From Verrucomicrobiota bacterium (GTDB taxonomy: Bacteria > Verrucomicrobiota > Verrucomicrobiia > Limisphaerales > J093), in NCBI GenBank assembly GCA_016716505.1, contig JADJWF010000003.1:186001-250000 (forward strand): 64,000 nucleotides of DNA, in the 5' to 3' direction. A program made the position numbers and the translations under genes. Below, piece by piece: positions 50,759 to 59,578 of the stretch. The notes under the pieces were generated by a model. It made no database searches, had not been told where the DNA came from, and saw nothing but the letters and a program-made list of their open reading frames with translations. Within the stretch, counting starts at the first letter, position 1; every line of letters begins with the position of its first letter.

Positions 50759-53071
50759 TCAGCTCGGTCGCCCGGCGTCGGAGGCCGGCTGCAGCATCGA
50801 ACAGAGCTGCTTGATCTGGGCGTGCGTGCCGAGGAGGAGCAGTTCATCTCCGACCTCGAAGTGATCCTCGCCGCTCGGCGCCAGGTTGCGACGGCGGCCC
50901 CGCCGGATTCCGCCGATCTGGACCCCGGCGCGGCGGATCAGGTCCAGCTCGCGCAATGGCCGCCCGGCCAGCGGGCAGCCCTCCGGCACGCGCACGGACT
51001 CCATGGTCAGCTCGTCGAAATCCGCCGTCGGCCCGCTCGGGGTGCCGGCCGCGCTCAGATGGCGCGCGGCCTGGGCAAGTTGTTCCGCCGTGCCCAGCAG
51101 CAGCAGTTTGTCGCGGGGGAACAGGACCGTGTCCGCCCGCGGATTGGCGATGCCATAGCCTTGGCGGTCAATCCCCACGACTGAGCAGCCGAAACGGGTG
51201 CGGATGGCCAGCTCGCCGAGGGTGCGCCCCGCCAGTGCCGAGTCGCTCGGGAGGGCCACCTCTTCAATGTCCAGCCGCCAGTCGGCGGTGGAGTCGGGGA
51301 GGGCGATGGACCAGGCCGAATTGGCCGTCGGGTGGCTGGCGCGTTGGAACTGTCGCCGGAGTTCGTATTCGAGGCGGTTGTGCAGCCGGACCAGGCGCCG
51401 GCGCAGCACGACGGCCGAGCCCAGCAGGACCAGCAACACGGCGCCAGTCACGCCCAACAACGATCCGCCCCACGGCACCAGCGCCACCAGCCACACCCCC
51501 AGCATCCCGAACGCCACCGTTCGCAAAGCGGTTTCCAGCAGCGGGCGCAAGCGGTCCTGTCGCGATGATCCCGCAGTCGCGCTATCGGCGACAATCATGG
51601 CCAGCGCGGTGATGTTGTTCCACAAGGCAATCAGGGGGCCGAGCAGCAGCAGGCCGAAGCCACTCCAAAACACGAACGGCAGGGCGCCGGGCAACGGCCA
51701 GTCGCGCCCGAGGACATCGCGTGCCCGCCCGTACAACGGCTCGGCAAACAACAGCAGGGCGGCAACAAAGAGAAACTGAATCGCCAGGTGCATCAGGCGG
51801 CGGGACGTCAGCCGCCACAACAGGCTGGCGTTGCTGCGGTGCCGCAGCCGCGTCAGCCAGTCGCGGTAGAAATCCATCCAGCCGGCCAGCCGCCGCGGCA
51901 CGGCTCGCGAGAGGCTTGTTGCCAAAGCTTCACCCCGTCGCGTCAGGAAGGGGGCGCCGAGGGACGTCAACAGAGAGGCCCCGACGGCGGCGGCGTAGAA
52001 CCCCGCCGGCACCACGCCGGCGGCGACGCCCAGTTGGGCGATGATGAACGAGAATTCGCCAAGGGGCGTCAGGGCGAAGCCCGCCTGCAATGACTCGCGG
52101 GTGGTGTTGCCCACCGCCAACAGGCCCAGGCCGGCGGCCAGCGGTCGGAGCACCCACGCCAGTCCGCTGGCCAGTAACACGAGCGGCCAGTCGTTCGTGA
52201 GCAACGAGAAATCCACTTGCATGCCCACCGCGACGAAGAAGACGGCGCCGAAGATCTGCTGCAGGCCGCCGAAAGCCGATTCCACCTCGGCCTTGTGGCG
52301 AGTACTGCCCACGATGGCCCCGAAGACAAAGACTCCCAGCGCGAGCGAATATCCGGCGCGCACTGCCAGCCAGCCCAGCGCCAGGACCAGGCCGGCGACC
52401 AGCAGCGTCCGAATCTCGGGCAGGCTGTCCCGGCTCAGGCGCGCGAGGAGGCGCGGAGCCATCAGCAACGACACCAGGGAGAGAAACACCACAAATGCCA
52501 GTAGCGCGCCCAGCGACGACAACACCGAGGGAGAGGCGTCGCCGCCGAACTGGATCAGCGAGGTCAACAACGTCAGCATGGCGACCGCGACCACGTCCTC
52601 GAGAACGGTCACGCCAAGAGCGAGCTGGCCGGGGCGCTCGTGGGTCAGATTCAGTTCCGCCAGCACTTTGCCGATGATCGCGGAGCTGGAAACCATCATC
52701 ATGCCGGCGAGAAACAGGCTGGCGGTGTTGGTCCAGCCGAGCGTGCCGCCGATGATCCGGCAGGCGCTCAGGACCAGCAGCGCGCCAATCACCGTGGCCG
52801 CGATGACCGAAAACCCCAAGTTGCGGAGCCGGCTCAGATTCAGGTTCAGCCCGATACCGAAGATGAGAAACGCCAGCCCCAACTGCGCCAGGACCTCGAT
52901 GCGGTTCAGGTCCGTGACCAGGGCGAATGGCGGGGTGTGGGGGCCGACCAGCGCGCCAGCCAGAAGGTAACCGACCACCACCGAGAGTCCCAACCGCTGA
53001 CAGAGCCAGGCTGCAGCGCCGGCGAACACCAGCACGATCGCCAAATCCTGAATGAACCAGAAGCCGTCCAC
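50759..53071 (-). CDS. KefB-type monovalent cation:proton antiporter with two TrkA-C domains
   Basis: 770 residues. The CPA2 antiporter domain (about 12 helices, residues 1-400) is marked by QRLGLSVVVGYLLAGALVGP and GIGLNLNLSRLRNLG. A second group of helices is near 430-560. The C-terminus has two RCK_C/TrkA_C repeats: SALAGRTLGELAIRTRFGCS and CPLAGRPLRELDLIRRAGVQ, each followed by LLLLGT. No TrkA-N Rossmann domain is present, so ligand gating by NAD(H) is unlikely. It probably exports K+ or Na+ in exchange for protons. The gene is 214 bases after the VWA gene on the same strand. Confidence 0.87.
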   Translation of the reverse strand: MDGFWFIQDLAIVLVFAGAAAWLCQRLGLSVVVGYLLAGALVGPHTPPFALVTDLNRIEVLAQLGLAFLIFGIGLNLNLSRLRNLGFSVIAATVIGALLVLSACRIIGGTLGWTNTASLFLAGMMMVSSSAIIGKVLAELNLTHERPGQLALGVTVLEDVVAVAMLTLLTSLIQFGGDASPSVLSSLGALLAFVVFLSLVSLLMAPRLLARLSRDSLPEIRTLLVAGLVLALGWLAVRAGYSLALGVFVFGAIVGSTRHKAEVESAFGGLQQIFGAVFFVAVGMQVDFSLLTNDWPLVLLASGLAWVLRPLAAGLGLLAVGNTTRESLQAGFALTPLGEFSFIIAQLGVAAGVVPAGFYAAAVGASLLTSLGAPFLTRRGEALATSLSRAVPRRLAGWMDFYRDWLTRLRHRSNASLLWRLTSRRLMHLAIQFLFVAALLLFAEPLYGRARDVLGRDWPLPGALPFVFWSGFGLLLLGPLIALWNNITALAMIVADSATAGSSRQDRLRPLLETALRTVAFGMLGVWLVALVPWGGSLLGVTGAVLLVLLGSAVVLRRRLVRLHNRLEYELRRQFQRASHPTANSAWSIALPDSTADWRLDIEEVALPSDSALAGRTLGELAIRTRFGCSVVGIDRQGYGIANPRADTVLFPRDKLLLLGTAEQLAQAARHLSAAGTPSGPTADFDELTMESVRVPEGCPLAGRPLRELDLIRRAGVQIGGIRRGRRRNLAPSGEDHFEVGDELLLLGTHAQIKQLCSMLQPASDAGRPS

Positions 53072-53285
53072 GTTGGCAGTCTGCCGGCCGGGCGATGATC
53101 ACGCACGCGAATTCCCGATGTGCCGGACTCTTTCGGTTCCAACCCGGGTCGAATCGGTCCGTCGCGCCGTTGGGGCGCGGTGACCGCCGACCGCCCCGCC
53201 CCCGGGAATTCGGCAAGGGCGATTCGTTCGCCTCGCTGCGCGGTCGCCTTCGCTCGCGAAGCCCGCGCCGGCCCAGCCTTGGGGC

Positions 53286-56192
53286 TTACTGTTGATCCAG
53301 CTTCCGGGCGGCGCGGCGCTTGGCCTCGAGCAACCGGCTGGTGGTGGCCGCGCGCTCCGTCGGCGGGACCTTGGCTGCCTCCGGCTTCGGCTCCGCGGCG
53401 CGTTCGGCCGGCTTGCCGCTGGTGGGCAAGTCGGTTTTGAGCGGTTGGGCCGGCTCGAAGAGGCCGGGCTTCGGTTCCGCGGCCGGCGAGGCCCGCTGTG
53501 CGCGGACCTGATTCCGCCGGGCCAGCAGCGCGTTGAGCGATTCATCCGCCTCGACGGGACGCTGTTTGCCACGCCAGAAGAACAAGTAGCGCCGCAGCGT
53601 TTCGGTGGCCTTCAGCCACTCGGCGCGGTCCAGGTAAATGCGGCGGACGCCGACATCCGCGATGAAGAGCAGGATGGCGAGTTTGAACAAAGTCTCCCAC
53701 AAGTCCCGGGGTTGGAAGGTGCGCTCGCGCCCGAGCAGGTAGGGATTCAGCGCCGGGTCGTTCGGCGAGGCGAGGGCGAGGACCCGTCCGCCTCCGTTTT
53801 CCGCGAGTCGTCGGAGCAGGCTGAGGTTTGGCTCGGTGGCGTTGAATTCGGGCGAGTAGTTGATGCTGGCACCCACGGTTTGCGCCGCCCGCACCTGGCC
53901 GCGGTCCAACTCGACCAAATTCAACATGTAGGTGCCCACCTCACGGGTGGGAAAGCGCGCCTCGTACCGGCCGGGCCCGGTCTGCTGCAGGCGCACCGTG
54001 GCGCGCTCGCCTTTCGGACTGACCACCGCCGCCTGCAGGTTGAGAAAGTTGCGGTAGTTGCCTTCGGCATCGAGCGCCTCGACACTGATCACGCCTTCGC
54101 CATTCTCGACGGACACCTCGGCGTTGAAGTCGGCGGTGTCCACGCGACGCAAAGCCCACTGCGCGACCTGCGACCAGAACTGGCGGTACTTCGCCCAGGT
54201 GAGCCAGTCGGCGGCCCACTTGGCCCGGGCGTCCGAGGTGAACGCCACCGCCCGGCCCAAGCCGTACTGCCAATGCGCGAGCAGTGGGTCCCCTTTGTCG
54301 GAGAGCAGGGGCACTTCGGCGCGGCCCTTCGGCGTAGTGGCGACATAGCCGCGCAGCGTCGGGAATTCGCCACCGGCGATACCGCGTACAGGCTCCGTAC
54401 CCGCCGCGAGTTGCGGTTGGAAGGGTTCCTCGAAGATGGCGGACTTGAGGATGACCATGGCCTCCTTGAGGAAGATCTGCGGCAACTGGCTCGGGTCGGT
54501 CACGTTGTAGAACCGGCCTCGCCCCTGATCGGCGATCCGGATCATCGTGTCGGGGCCGGCGTGGCCGGAGATCAACACGGTGCTGACGGTGATCTTGTCG
54601 TTGACGATGGATTGCATCAGCGCGTCGGACGGCGGCGCGGGATCGCCGTCGCTGAAGATGATCATGTGCTTGAGGTTGGCGGTGGACTGCTTGAGGCCGC
54701 GACTGGTGGCATCGCCCTGGTAGGCCATCGTCATCACGTTTTGAAAGCTCGGCAGGTCGCCCTGATTCATGCCGGCGATCTGACGGCCGAGCTCCTTCTT
54801 GTCGCCGACCTTCTGCAGCGGGAACAGGAAGCGGTCACGGCCGTCCCACAGCACCACGGCCATTTCGTCCTGCGGGCCGAGCGCGTCGAGGACGCCCAAA
54901 GCGCATTCGCGGGCGATCTGGTTGCCGTTGTTGAACTCCATGCCGTGCATGACCATGGCCACCGCGCCGTTGGGCAACACCTTCTTGCTGCTCAGTTCCA
55001 TTTCCACGGGCAGCACGGCTTCGAGCGGTGTGTTGCGATAGCCGCCCGCGGCGTAGGTCTGATCGCCGCCCACGCACACGAGTCCGACCCCGAAGTCGCG
55101 CACCGCGCTCTCGAGCAGGGACATCATGGTGTTGCCGAGGTCGCCCGCCGCGATGTTGCTCAGGATGATCGCGTCCCAGCTCTGCATTTCGGCCAGCGAC
55201 GCTGGAAAGCCGCCAAGATCGGTCAGCGCGGTTTCGAGACGCGAGGAGCGGAGCGCCGCAGCGAGGGGCGTGTCGGCGGCGGGGTCGGACGACACGATCA
55301 ACACGCGCGGTTCACCCCGCACGCCGGTGAAGGTGCTGGCACGGTTGTTCTGCGGGATGAGGTCGCCTTCGGCCTCGAGCTGGACATCGTAGCTGTAAAA
55401 ACCGGCTTCACCGAGCGTCTGGGGCAGCGTGAACAGGTTCTTGCCGGGAGCGAGTTCGACCTTTTGTTCGCCCAGGAACTGGTCGTTTTGAAAGAGCCGG
55501 ATCGTGGCCTCCTGTTCGCGGTCGGACTGGGCGAAGATCTTGAGGTCAAACGTCTGCCCCTTCTTGAGCGACGACGGGACCACGAGCTTTTGAATCGAGG
55601 TGTCGCCACCGCGCGCTACGCCCAAGGGGACGACGTCCACCGTCACCCCGAGCGCGCGGGCGGCGGCCACCGCGCCCAGCGCGTCGCCCACGTTTTCGTT
55701 GCCGTCCGACAGCACGACAATTCGCTTCTGGCCCGTTTCCGGGAAGGCGGCGGTCGCCAGCCGGATGGCCGCGGCCAAATCGCTGCGCTCGGTGCCGATG
55801 ACCGCATGAATCTTCTGGACGTCCACCCGGGCGGCCGGGGTGATTTCGATGGCGGCGCCATTCCCGAACACGAGCACTCCGCCGCGGTCCACGGACTTTT
55901 TGAGCGTCGAGGCGCGGTTCAGGTACTCGCGCGCGGCTTCCTGCTGGGCCGCCGGCACGCTGTCCGAGCGGTCGAGGGCGAAATAGACGTTCATGCCTTC
56001 GAGCGGCTTGAGCCATTGCAGCCCGGCCACCCCCAGCAGCAGTGCCAGCGCGATGACCAGCCGCAGCGCCAGCGCGGTCCAGCGCCGCCACGGGCTGGTT
56101 TGAATGTCGGACTTCACTGCCAACCACACCAGCCAGCCCAGCACCAGCGGCGCGAGCCAAAGCCACTCCGGATGGGTGAACTGGAACCTCAT
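53286..56192 (-). CDS. Membrane-anchored VWA/GATase-like protein of the MoxR-Bat operon
   Basis: 968 residues. Two N-terminal helices (LWLAPLVLGWLVWLAV, LVIALALLLGVAGLQW) are followed by a VWA domain with MIDAS motif FALDRSDSVP and LSDGNENVGDALG. A glutamine-amidotransferase-like segment GLVCVGGDQTYAAGGYRNTP follows, then a second VWA-like region (MIIFSDGDPAPPSDAL). Another helix lies near residue 820 (LFKLAILLFIADVGVRRIYL). The tail is Lys/Glu/Ala-rich. It is the last gene of the operon before the antiporter and overlaps the permease-NHL stop (ATGA). A role in envelope assembly or stress is assumed for the family, not shown. Confidence 0.83.
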   Translation of the reverse strand: MRFQFTHPEWLWLAPLVLGWLVWLAVKSDIQTSPWRRWTALALRLVIALALLLGVAGLQWLKPLEGMNVYFALDRSDSVPAAQQEAAREYLNRASTLKKSVDRGGVLVFGNGAAIEITPAARVDVQKIHAVIGTERSDLAAAIRLATAAFPETGQKRIVVLSDGNENVGDALGAVAAARALGVTVDVVPLGVARGGDTSIQKLVVPSSLKKGQTFDLKIFAQSDREQEATIRLFQNDQFLGEQKVELAPGKNLFTLPQTLGEAGFYSYDVQLEAEGDLIPQNNRASTFTGVRGEPRVLIVSSDPAADTPLAAALRSSRLETALTDLGGFPASLAEMQSWDAIILSNIAAGDLGNTMMSLLESAVRDFGVGLVCVGGDQTYAAGGYRNTPLEAVLPVEMELSSKKVLPNGAVAMVMHGMEFNNGNQIARECALGVLDALGPQDEMAVVLWDGRDRFLFPLQKVGDKKELGRQIAGMNQGDLPSFQNVMTMAYQGDATSRGLKQSTANLKHMIIFSDGDPAPPSDALMQSIVNDKITVSTVLISGHAGPDTMIRIADQGRGRFYNVTDPSQLPQIFLKEAMVILKSAIFEEPFQPQLAAGTEPVRGIAGGEFPTLRGYVATTPKGRAEVPLLSDKGDPLLAHWQYGLGRAVAFTSDARAKWAADWLTWAKYRQFWSQVAQWALRRVDTADFNAEVSVENGEGVISVEALDAEGNYRNFLNLQAAVVSPKGERATVRLQQTGPGRYEARFPTREVGTYMLNLVELDRGQVRAAQTVGASINYSPEFNATEPNLSLLRRLAENGGGRVLALASPNDPALNPYLLGRERTFQPRDLWETLFKLAILLFIADVGVRRIYLDRAEWLKATETLRRYLFFWRGKQRPVEADESLNALLARRNQVRAQRASPAAEPKPGLFEPAQPLKTDLPTSGKPAERAAEPKPEAAKVPPTERAATTSRLLEAKRRAARKLDQQ

Positions 56193-58600
56193 GTGCGCCC
56201 TCCCGGTTGGGCGGTCCGCTCTTCGGCAGCGGGAGTCGGTGCCATCGCACCTGCCTGATGCGGGCGGTCGCGTCGGCGGAGGAACTTCTGGACGCGATGA
56301 TTCAGGGCGTCGGCCACGTAGAGGTTGCCCCGGGAGTCAAAGGCGAGACTCCACGGGTTGTTGAAGCGGCCCGGGGCGGCGCCCGGCCCGCCGATGATTT
56401 CCAGCGGGACTCCTTCCGGCGTGAAGACCTGCACGCGGCTGTTGCCGAATTCGCACACGAAGACGTTGCCGGCGGCGTCCAGCCGCACGTCGTAGGGATA
56501 GCTCAATTCACCCACCCCGCTGCCCGGTCGTCCAAAGGTGCGGACAAGTTCGCCCGCATCGTCCAGCACCTGGATCCGGTGATTGCAAGAGTCTGCGAGA
56601 TAGACGCGGTCTCCCGGGGCAATCCCAAGGCCTTCCACCCGGTTGAATTGCCCCGGAGCCGGGCCCGCCGCCTCACGTTTGACGAGCGCTCGGGAGCCGT
56701 CCGGGGAGAACCGCTGCACGCGCTCGGCCCGGCCGTATTCGCTGATCCAGAGCTCCCCGCGCGCGTTGACGGCAACCGCCCGGGGGAACGCCAGAGCGCC
56801 GCCGTTGGTCTCGTGCGTGCCCCACTGGTGCGCCAACCGGCCGTCCGGATGGAAGTGGTTCACCCGCGAATAGTGCGGCTCGATGACGATCACCCGTCCC
56901 TCGGCGTCGAGGCCCATCCCCTTGGCGCGGCCCAAGTCAGTCTCCGGCATCTGCCACGCGAAGAGATAGGTGCCGTCCGGCGCGAACTTCTGCACGCGGC
57001 CCGTCATGTCCACCACATAGAGGTTGTCCTCCCGGTCCACCGTGAGCGAGCGCGGCTTGTTAAACTGGCCCGGTCCGGCGCCTCGTTCGCCCCAAACCTC
57101 CACGCCGCTGAAGAAGCGGCTTTCGATTAGGGCCGTGCCAGACGACTCCCGCCCGCAACCAGCGGAGCCAACGACCAGCGTTGCCAGGCCGGCCGGGAGC
57201 ATGGTTCGCGCGCGGGCCCGGGCGAACCAGTGGCGTGCGGGTATCACCGCCGCCCAGACGGCCAGGGGCGCGAGCGCCACGGCGAGCAGCGTCAGGCAGA
57301 GGGCGTTGACCTGGGCGTTGTGGCCGTAGTGGAGCAGATTGAAGATGCGCAGGGCGAGCGTCTCGCCGCCGGGCGGCACGATCAACACGAGGGTTTCCAC
57401 GTCCCACAACGCCAGCAGATAAACGAGGTAGCCGGCTGCCAGTAATTGGGGGGCCATCTGTGGCCAGAGCACCTGGCGAAACAACTGCCAACCCGCGGCG
57501 CCGAACAGCCGGCCGGCGTTGACGAGGTCCGCGTCCACCGCGCGGCGCGCGTGCGCGGCGCCCTGCCAGCCGATGGCTGCATACCGCAGTCCAAAAGCGA
57601 TGATGACCACGGCGAGGCTTTGGTACACGGCATCCAGCGGCGCCCGGTTGAACAGGAAGATCATGCCGATGCCGATGAGTGATCCGGGCACGAAGAACGG
57701 CAGCCAGAGGAGACGGTCGCATCGCCAGCGCCAACCCACGACCCCAAAGGTGACGGTCAGGACCGCCACGGCGACGGCCAGGGTAACCGAGGTGCCAATC
57801 GCGCCGCGCCCGGCTGCGATTGCGGCCGGTAATTCCAGCCACGTTCTCCGGCTCAGCGCGAGTTCTCCGATCGGCACCGCCACCGACAGCGTCACCACCG
57901 CGACAGCGACGCCCCCGGCCGCCATGCGCCACGGGCCGAGGCGATCATGCAGCGGGCGGGCCGGCAGCCCCGCCGACCAGCGCGGCCACGAGACCTCGGA
58001 ACGGCCCAGCCAGAGCAGCAACGCCAGCGCCGCCAGAAGCAGGGGCGCGGCGGCCCAGAGCGCGGCGGCGAGGTTGAAGTTCGTGCTGAACTGCAGCCAG
58101 ATCTCCGCCGGCAGGACTTTGACCTGCAGGATGGCCGGCACGGCGAAGTGGTTCACGGCGAGCACGAAGGTCAGTACCAGCGCATGGACCACTGAGTGGG
58201 AGGCCACGGGCCAGAGGGCATGACGGATCAACGACCAGCCGACCAGTGCGGTTTCGCTGTCGAGCAGGGCCGGATCGAGCCGTTGCCACGCTCCCAGCAC
58301 CAGGAACGTGGTCAACGGCCAGAGCAGCAATGCCAAAATCCACGCGGCACCGGCGAGGGAGTAGATCTCAAGTGGCAACCAGCGGCGGAGCGTTCCAGTG
58401 TGACCGAGCAGGCTGAGCCAGCAATTGGTCACGAGAAACGGCGGCAGGACCAGCGCCACGGCGGCCAGCGCCAGGCCCCCGGCGCGTCCCGAAGGTCCCA
58501 GCGTGGCGAGGAACAGGGCCACGATCCAGCCGAGGACGGCCGCGGTCACGGTCGCCGATGCGCCGAGGAGCAGACTGTTCTGGAGCAAGGTCCAGTTCAC
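56189..58600 (-). CDS. ABC-type permease fused to NHL-repeat domain
   Basis: 803 residues from GTG 58600, which overlaps the preceding stop (GTGA). Residues 1-500 form an FbpB/ThiP-like double permease with about 12 helices (NSLLLGASATVTAAVLGWIV, LPFFVPGSLIGIGMIFLF, EAA-like loop near RRAVDADLVNAGRLFGAAGW). Near residue 515 a lipobox-like LATLVVGSAGCGRES opens a 290-residue domain of NHL repeats (NKPRSLTVDREDNLYVVDMT, NRVEGLGIAPGDRVYLADSC, NNPWSLAFDSRGNLYVADAL). No stop codon separates the parts. Normally these would be a permease and a separate lipoprotein. The ATPase partner is not in the window. Confidence 0.82.
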   Translation of the reverse strand: MNWTLLQNSLLLGASATVTAAVLGWIVALFLATLGPSGRAGGLALAAVALVLPPFLVTNCWLSLLGHTGTLRRWLPLEIYSLAGAAWILALLLWPLTTFLVLGAWQRLDPALLDSETALVGWSLIRHALWPVASHSVVHALVLTFVLAVNHFAVPAILQVKVLPAEIWLQFSTNFNLAAALWAAAPLLLAALALLLWLGRSEVSWPRWSAGLPARPLHDRLGPWRMAAGGVAVAVVTLSVAVPIGELALSRRTWLELPAAIAAGRGAIGTSVTLAVAVAVLTVTFGVVGWRWRCDRLLWLPFFVPGSLIGIGMIFLFNRAPLDAVYQSLAVVIIAFGLRYAAIGWQGAAHARRAVDADLVNAGRLFGAAGWQLFRQVLWPQMAPQLLAAGYLVYLLALWDVETLVLIVPPGGETLALRIFNLLHYGHNAQVNALCLTLLAVALAPLAVWAAVIPARHWFARARARTMLPAGLATLVVGSAGCGRESSGTALIESRFFSGVEVWGERGAGPGQFNKPRSLTVDREDNLYVVDMTGRVQKFAPDGTYLFAWQMPETDLGRAKGMGLDAEGRVIVIEPHYSRVNHFHPDGRLAHQWGTHETNGGALAFPRAVAVNARGELWISEYGRAERVQRFSPDGSRALVKREAAGPAPGQFNRVEGLGIAPGDRVYLADSCNHRIQVLDDAGELVRTFGRPGSGVGELSYPYDVRLDAAGNVFVCEFGNSRVQVFTPEGVPLEIIGGPGAAPGRFNNPWSLAFDSRGNLYVADALNHRVQKFLRRRDRPHQAGAMAPTPAAEERTAQPGGRT

Positions 58601-59568
58601 CGGAGGAATAGGTTCCGCAGCCGGGCCGTGCCGGGTTCGATGTCGGCGACGAGTCGGTCCCAGTCTGGGCGCAACCCGGCAACCCGCGCGTCGGCGAGGA
58701 CGGCTCCTTCCAGCGCTCCCCACTCGACCAGTCGCTGCGCGGTAGCCGGCCGTTGAAGCCACTCAAACAAGACGTTGGCGCTTCGTTCTCGCGGCGCGCC
58801 CCGGGTGATCGCGACCACGTTCGGGATCAGCAGCGTTTCGTCGGTGAGCGGCAACGCCACCACGGGCGCGCCCTCCCGGTGCACGGCCGCGATGTCGTCC
58901 GAGTCGGTCAAGCCAATCCACGCCTCACCCCGCGCGACGAGCCGTGCCACGACCGAGTTGCCGTCCACCACGAGCGCGCGGTTGGCGACGAGGGCCCGGC
59001 ACCATGCGTCAAAAGCGGTCTCGCCCCAATGCTGGCGCAAAGCCAGAAAGTGCGTTGCGGTGGTGCCGAAGAGGGGATAGGCGAGGGCGACGCGCCCGCG
59101 CCAGGCAGCGTTCGTCAAGCTGGCAAGCGTCGTCGGAGCCCCGGCTGGCGCCACGTGATTGGTGTTGATCATCACGCGCCGGCTCCGCCAGCCAAAGGCG
59201 GCCCACGCGTTGGTCTCGCGCCAGACGCCGCGCGCCGCGAGCTGACGGACGCGCAACTCCTCGTTGCCCCAGAACAGGTCGCAGACGGGACGTTTGCGCT
59301 CCGCCAGGAGCCGGTTGGCGAGGCCGACGGTCTTCGCCGCCTCGCTGTCGTACACCGCGCGCACGCGGATCCCGGTTTCCCGGGTGAATTCGGCGAGCAA
59401 GGGCTCGGCATAGACCTGGTCCTGCGCGGCGTACACGACCAGGTCGGTGGCGGTCGAGCGCAGCTTCAGCAGCAGCCAGCCCAGGACAACGAGCGCCGCG
59501 CCGACGGCCAGCCACACCCACCCGTGGGCACGACGGCCAGCTCCCCAATCTGTTGCTCCCCGGCTCAT
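58597..59568 (-). CDS. ABC-type solute-binding protein (FbpA-like)
   Basis: 323 residues with one N-terminal helix (VWLAVGAALVVLGWLLLKL) acting as membrane anchor or signal. Solute-binding family 1 features: VVYAAQDQVYAEPLLAEFTR, CDLFWGNEELRVRQLAARG, and ARGEAWIGLTDSDDIAAVHR. It resembles iron(III)- or thiamine-type binding proteins; the ligand is uncertain. The stop overlaps the permease start, so the pair is co-translated. Confidence 0.83.
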   Translation of the reverse strand: MSRGATDWGAGRRAHGWVWLAVGAALVVLGWLLLKLRSTATDLVVYAAQDQVYAEPLLAEFTRETGIRVRAVYDSEAAKTVGLANRLLAERKRPVCDLFWGNEELRVRQLAARGVWRETNAWAAFGWRSRRVMINTNHVAPAGAPTTLASLTNAAWRGRVALAYPLFGTTATHFLALRQHWGETAFDAWCRALVANRALVVDGNSVVARLVARGEAWIGLTDSDDIAAVHREGAPVVALPLTDETLLIPNVVAITRGAPRERSANVLFEWLQRPATAQRLVEWGALEGAVLADARVAGLRPDWDRLVADIEPGTARLRNLFLR

Positions 59569-59578
59569 GCAGTGGAAG

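Noticed and set aside
53292..56258. 988-codon open frame on the plus strand opposite the VWA gene
   Set aside because: It is an artefact of high G+C content over a well-supported minus-strand gene; its translation has no family motifs. The same holds for the long plus-strand frames at 5078-6565 and 7493-9280.
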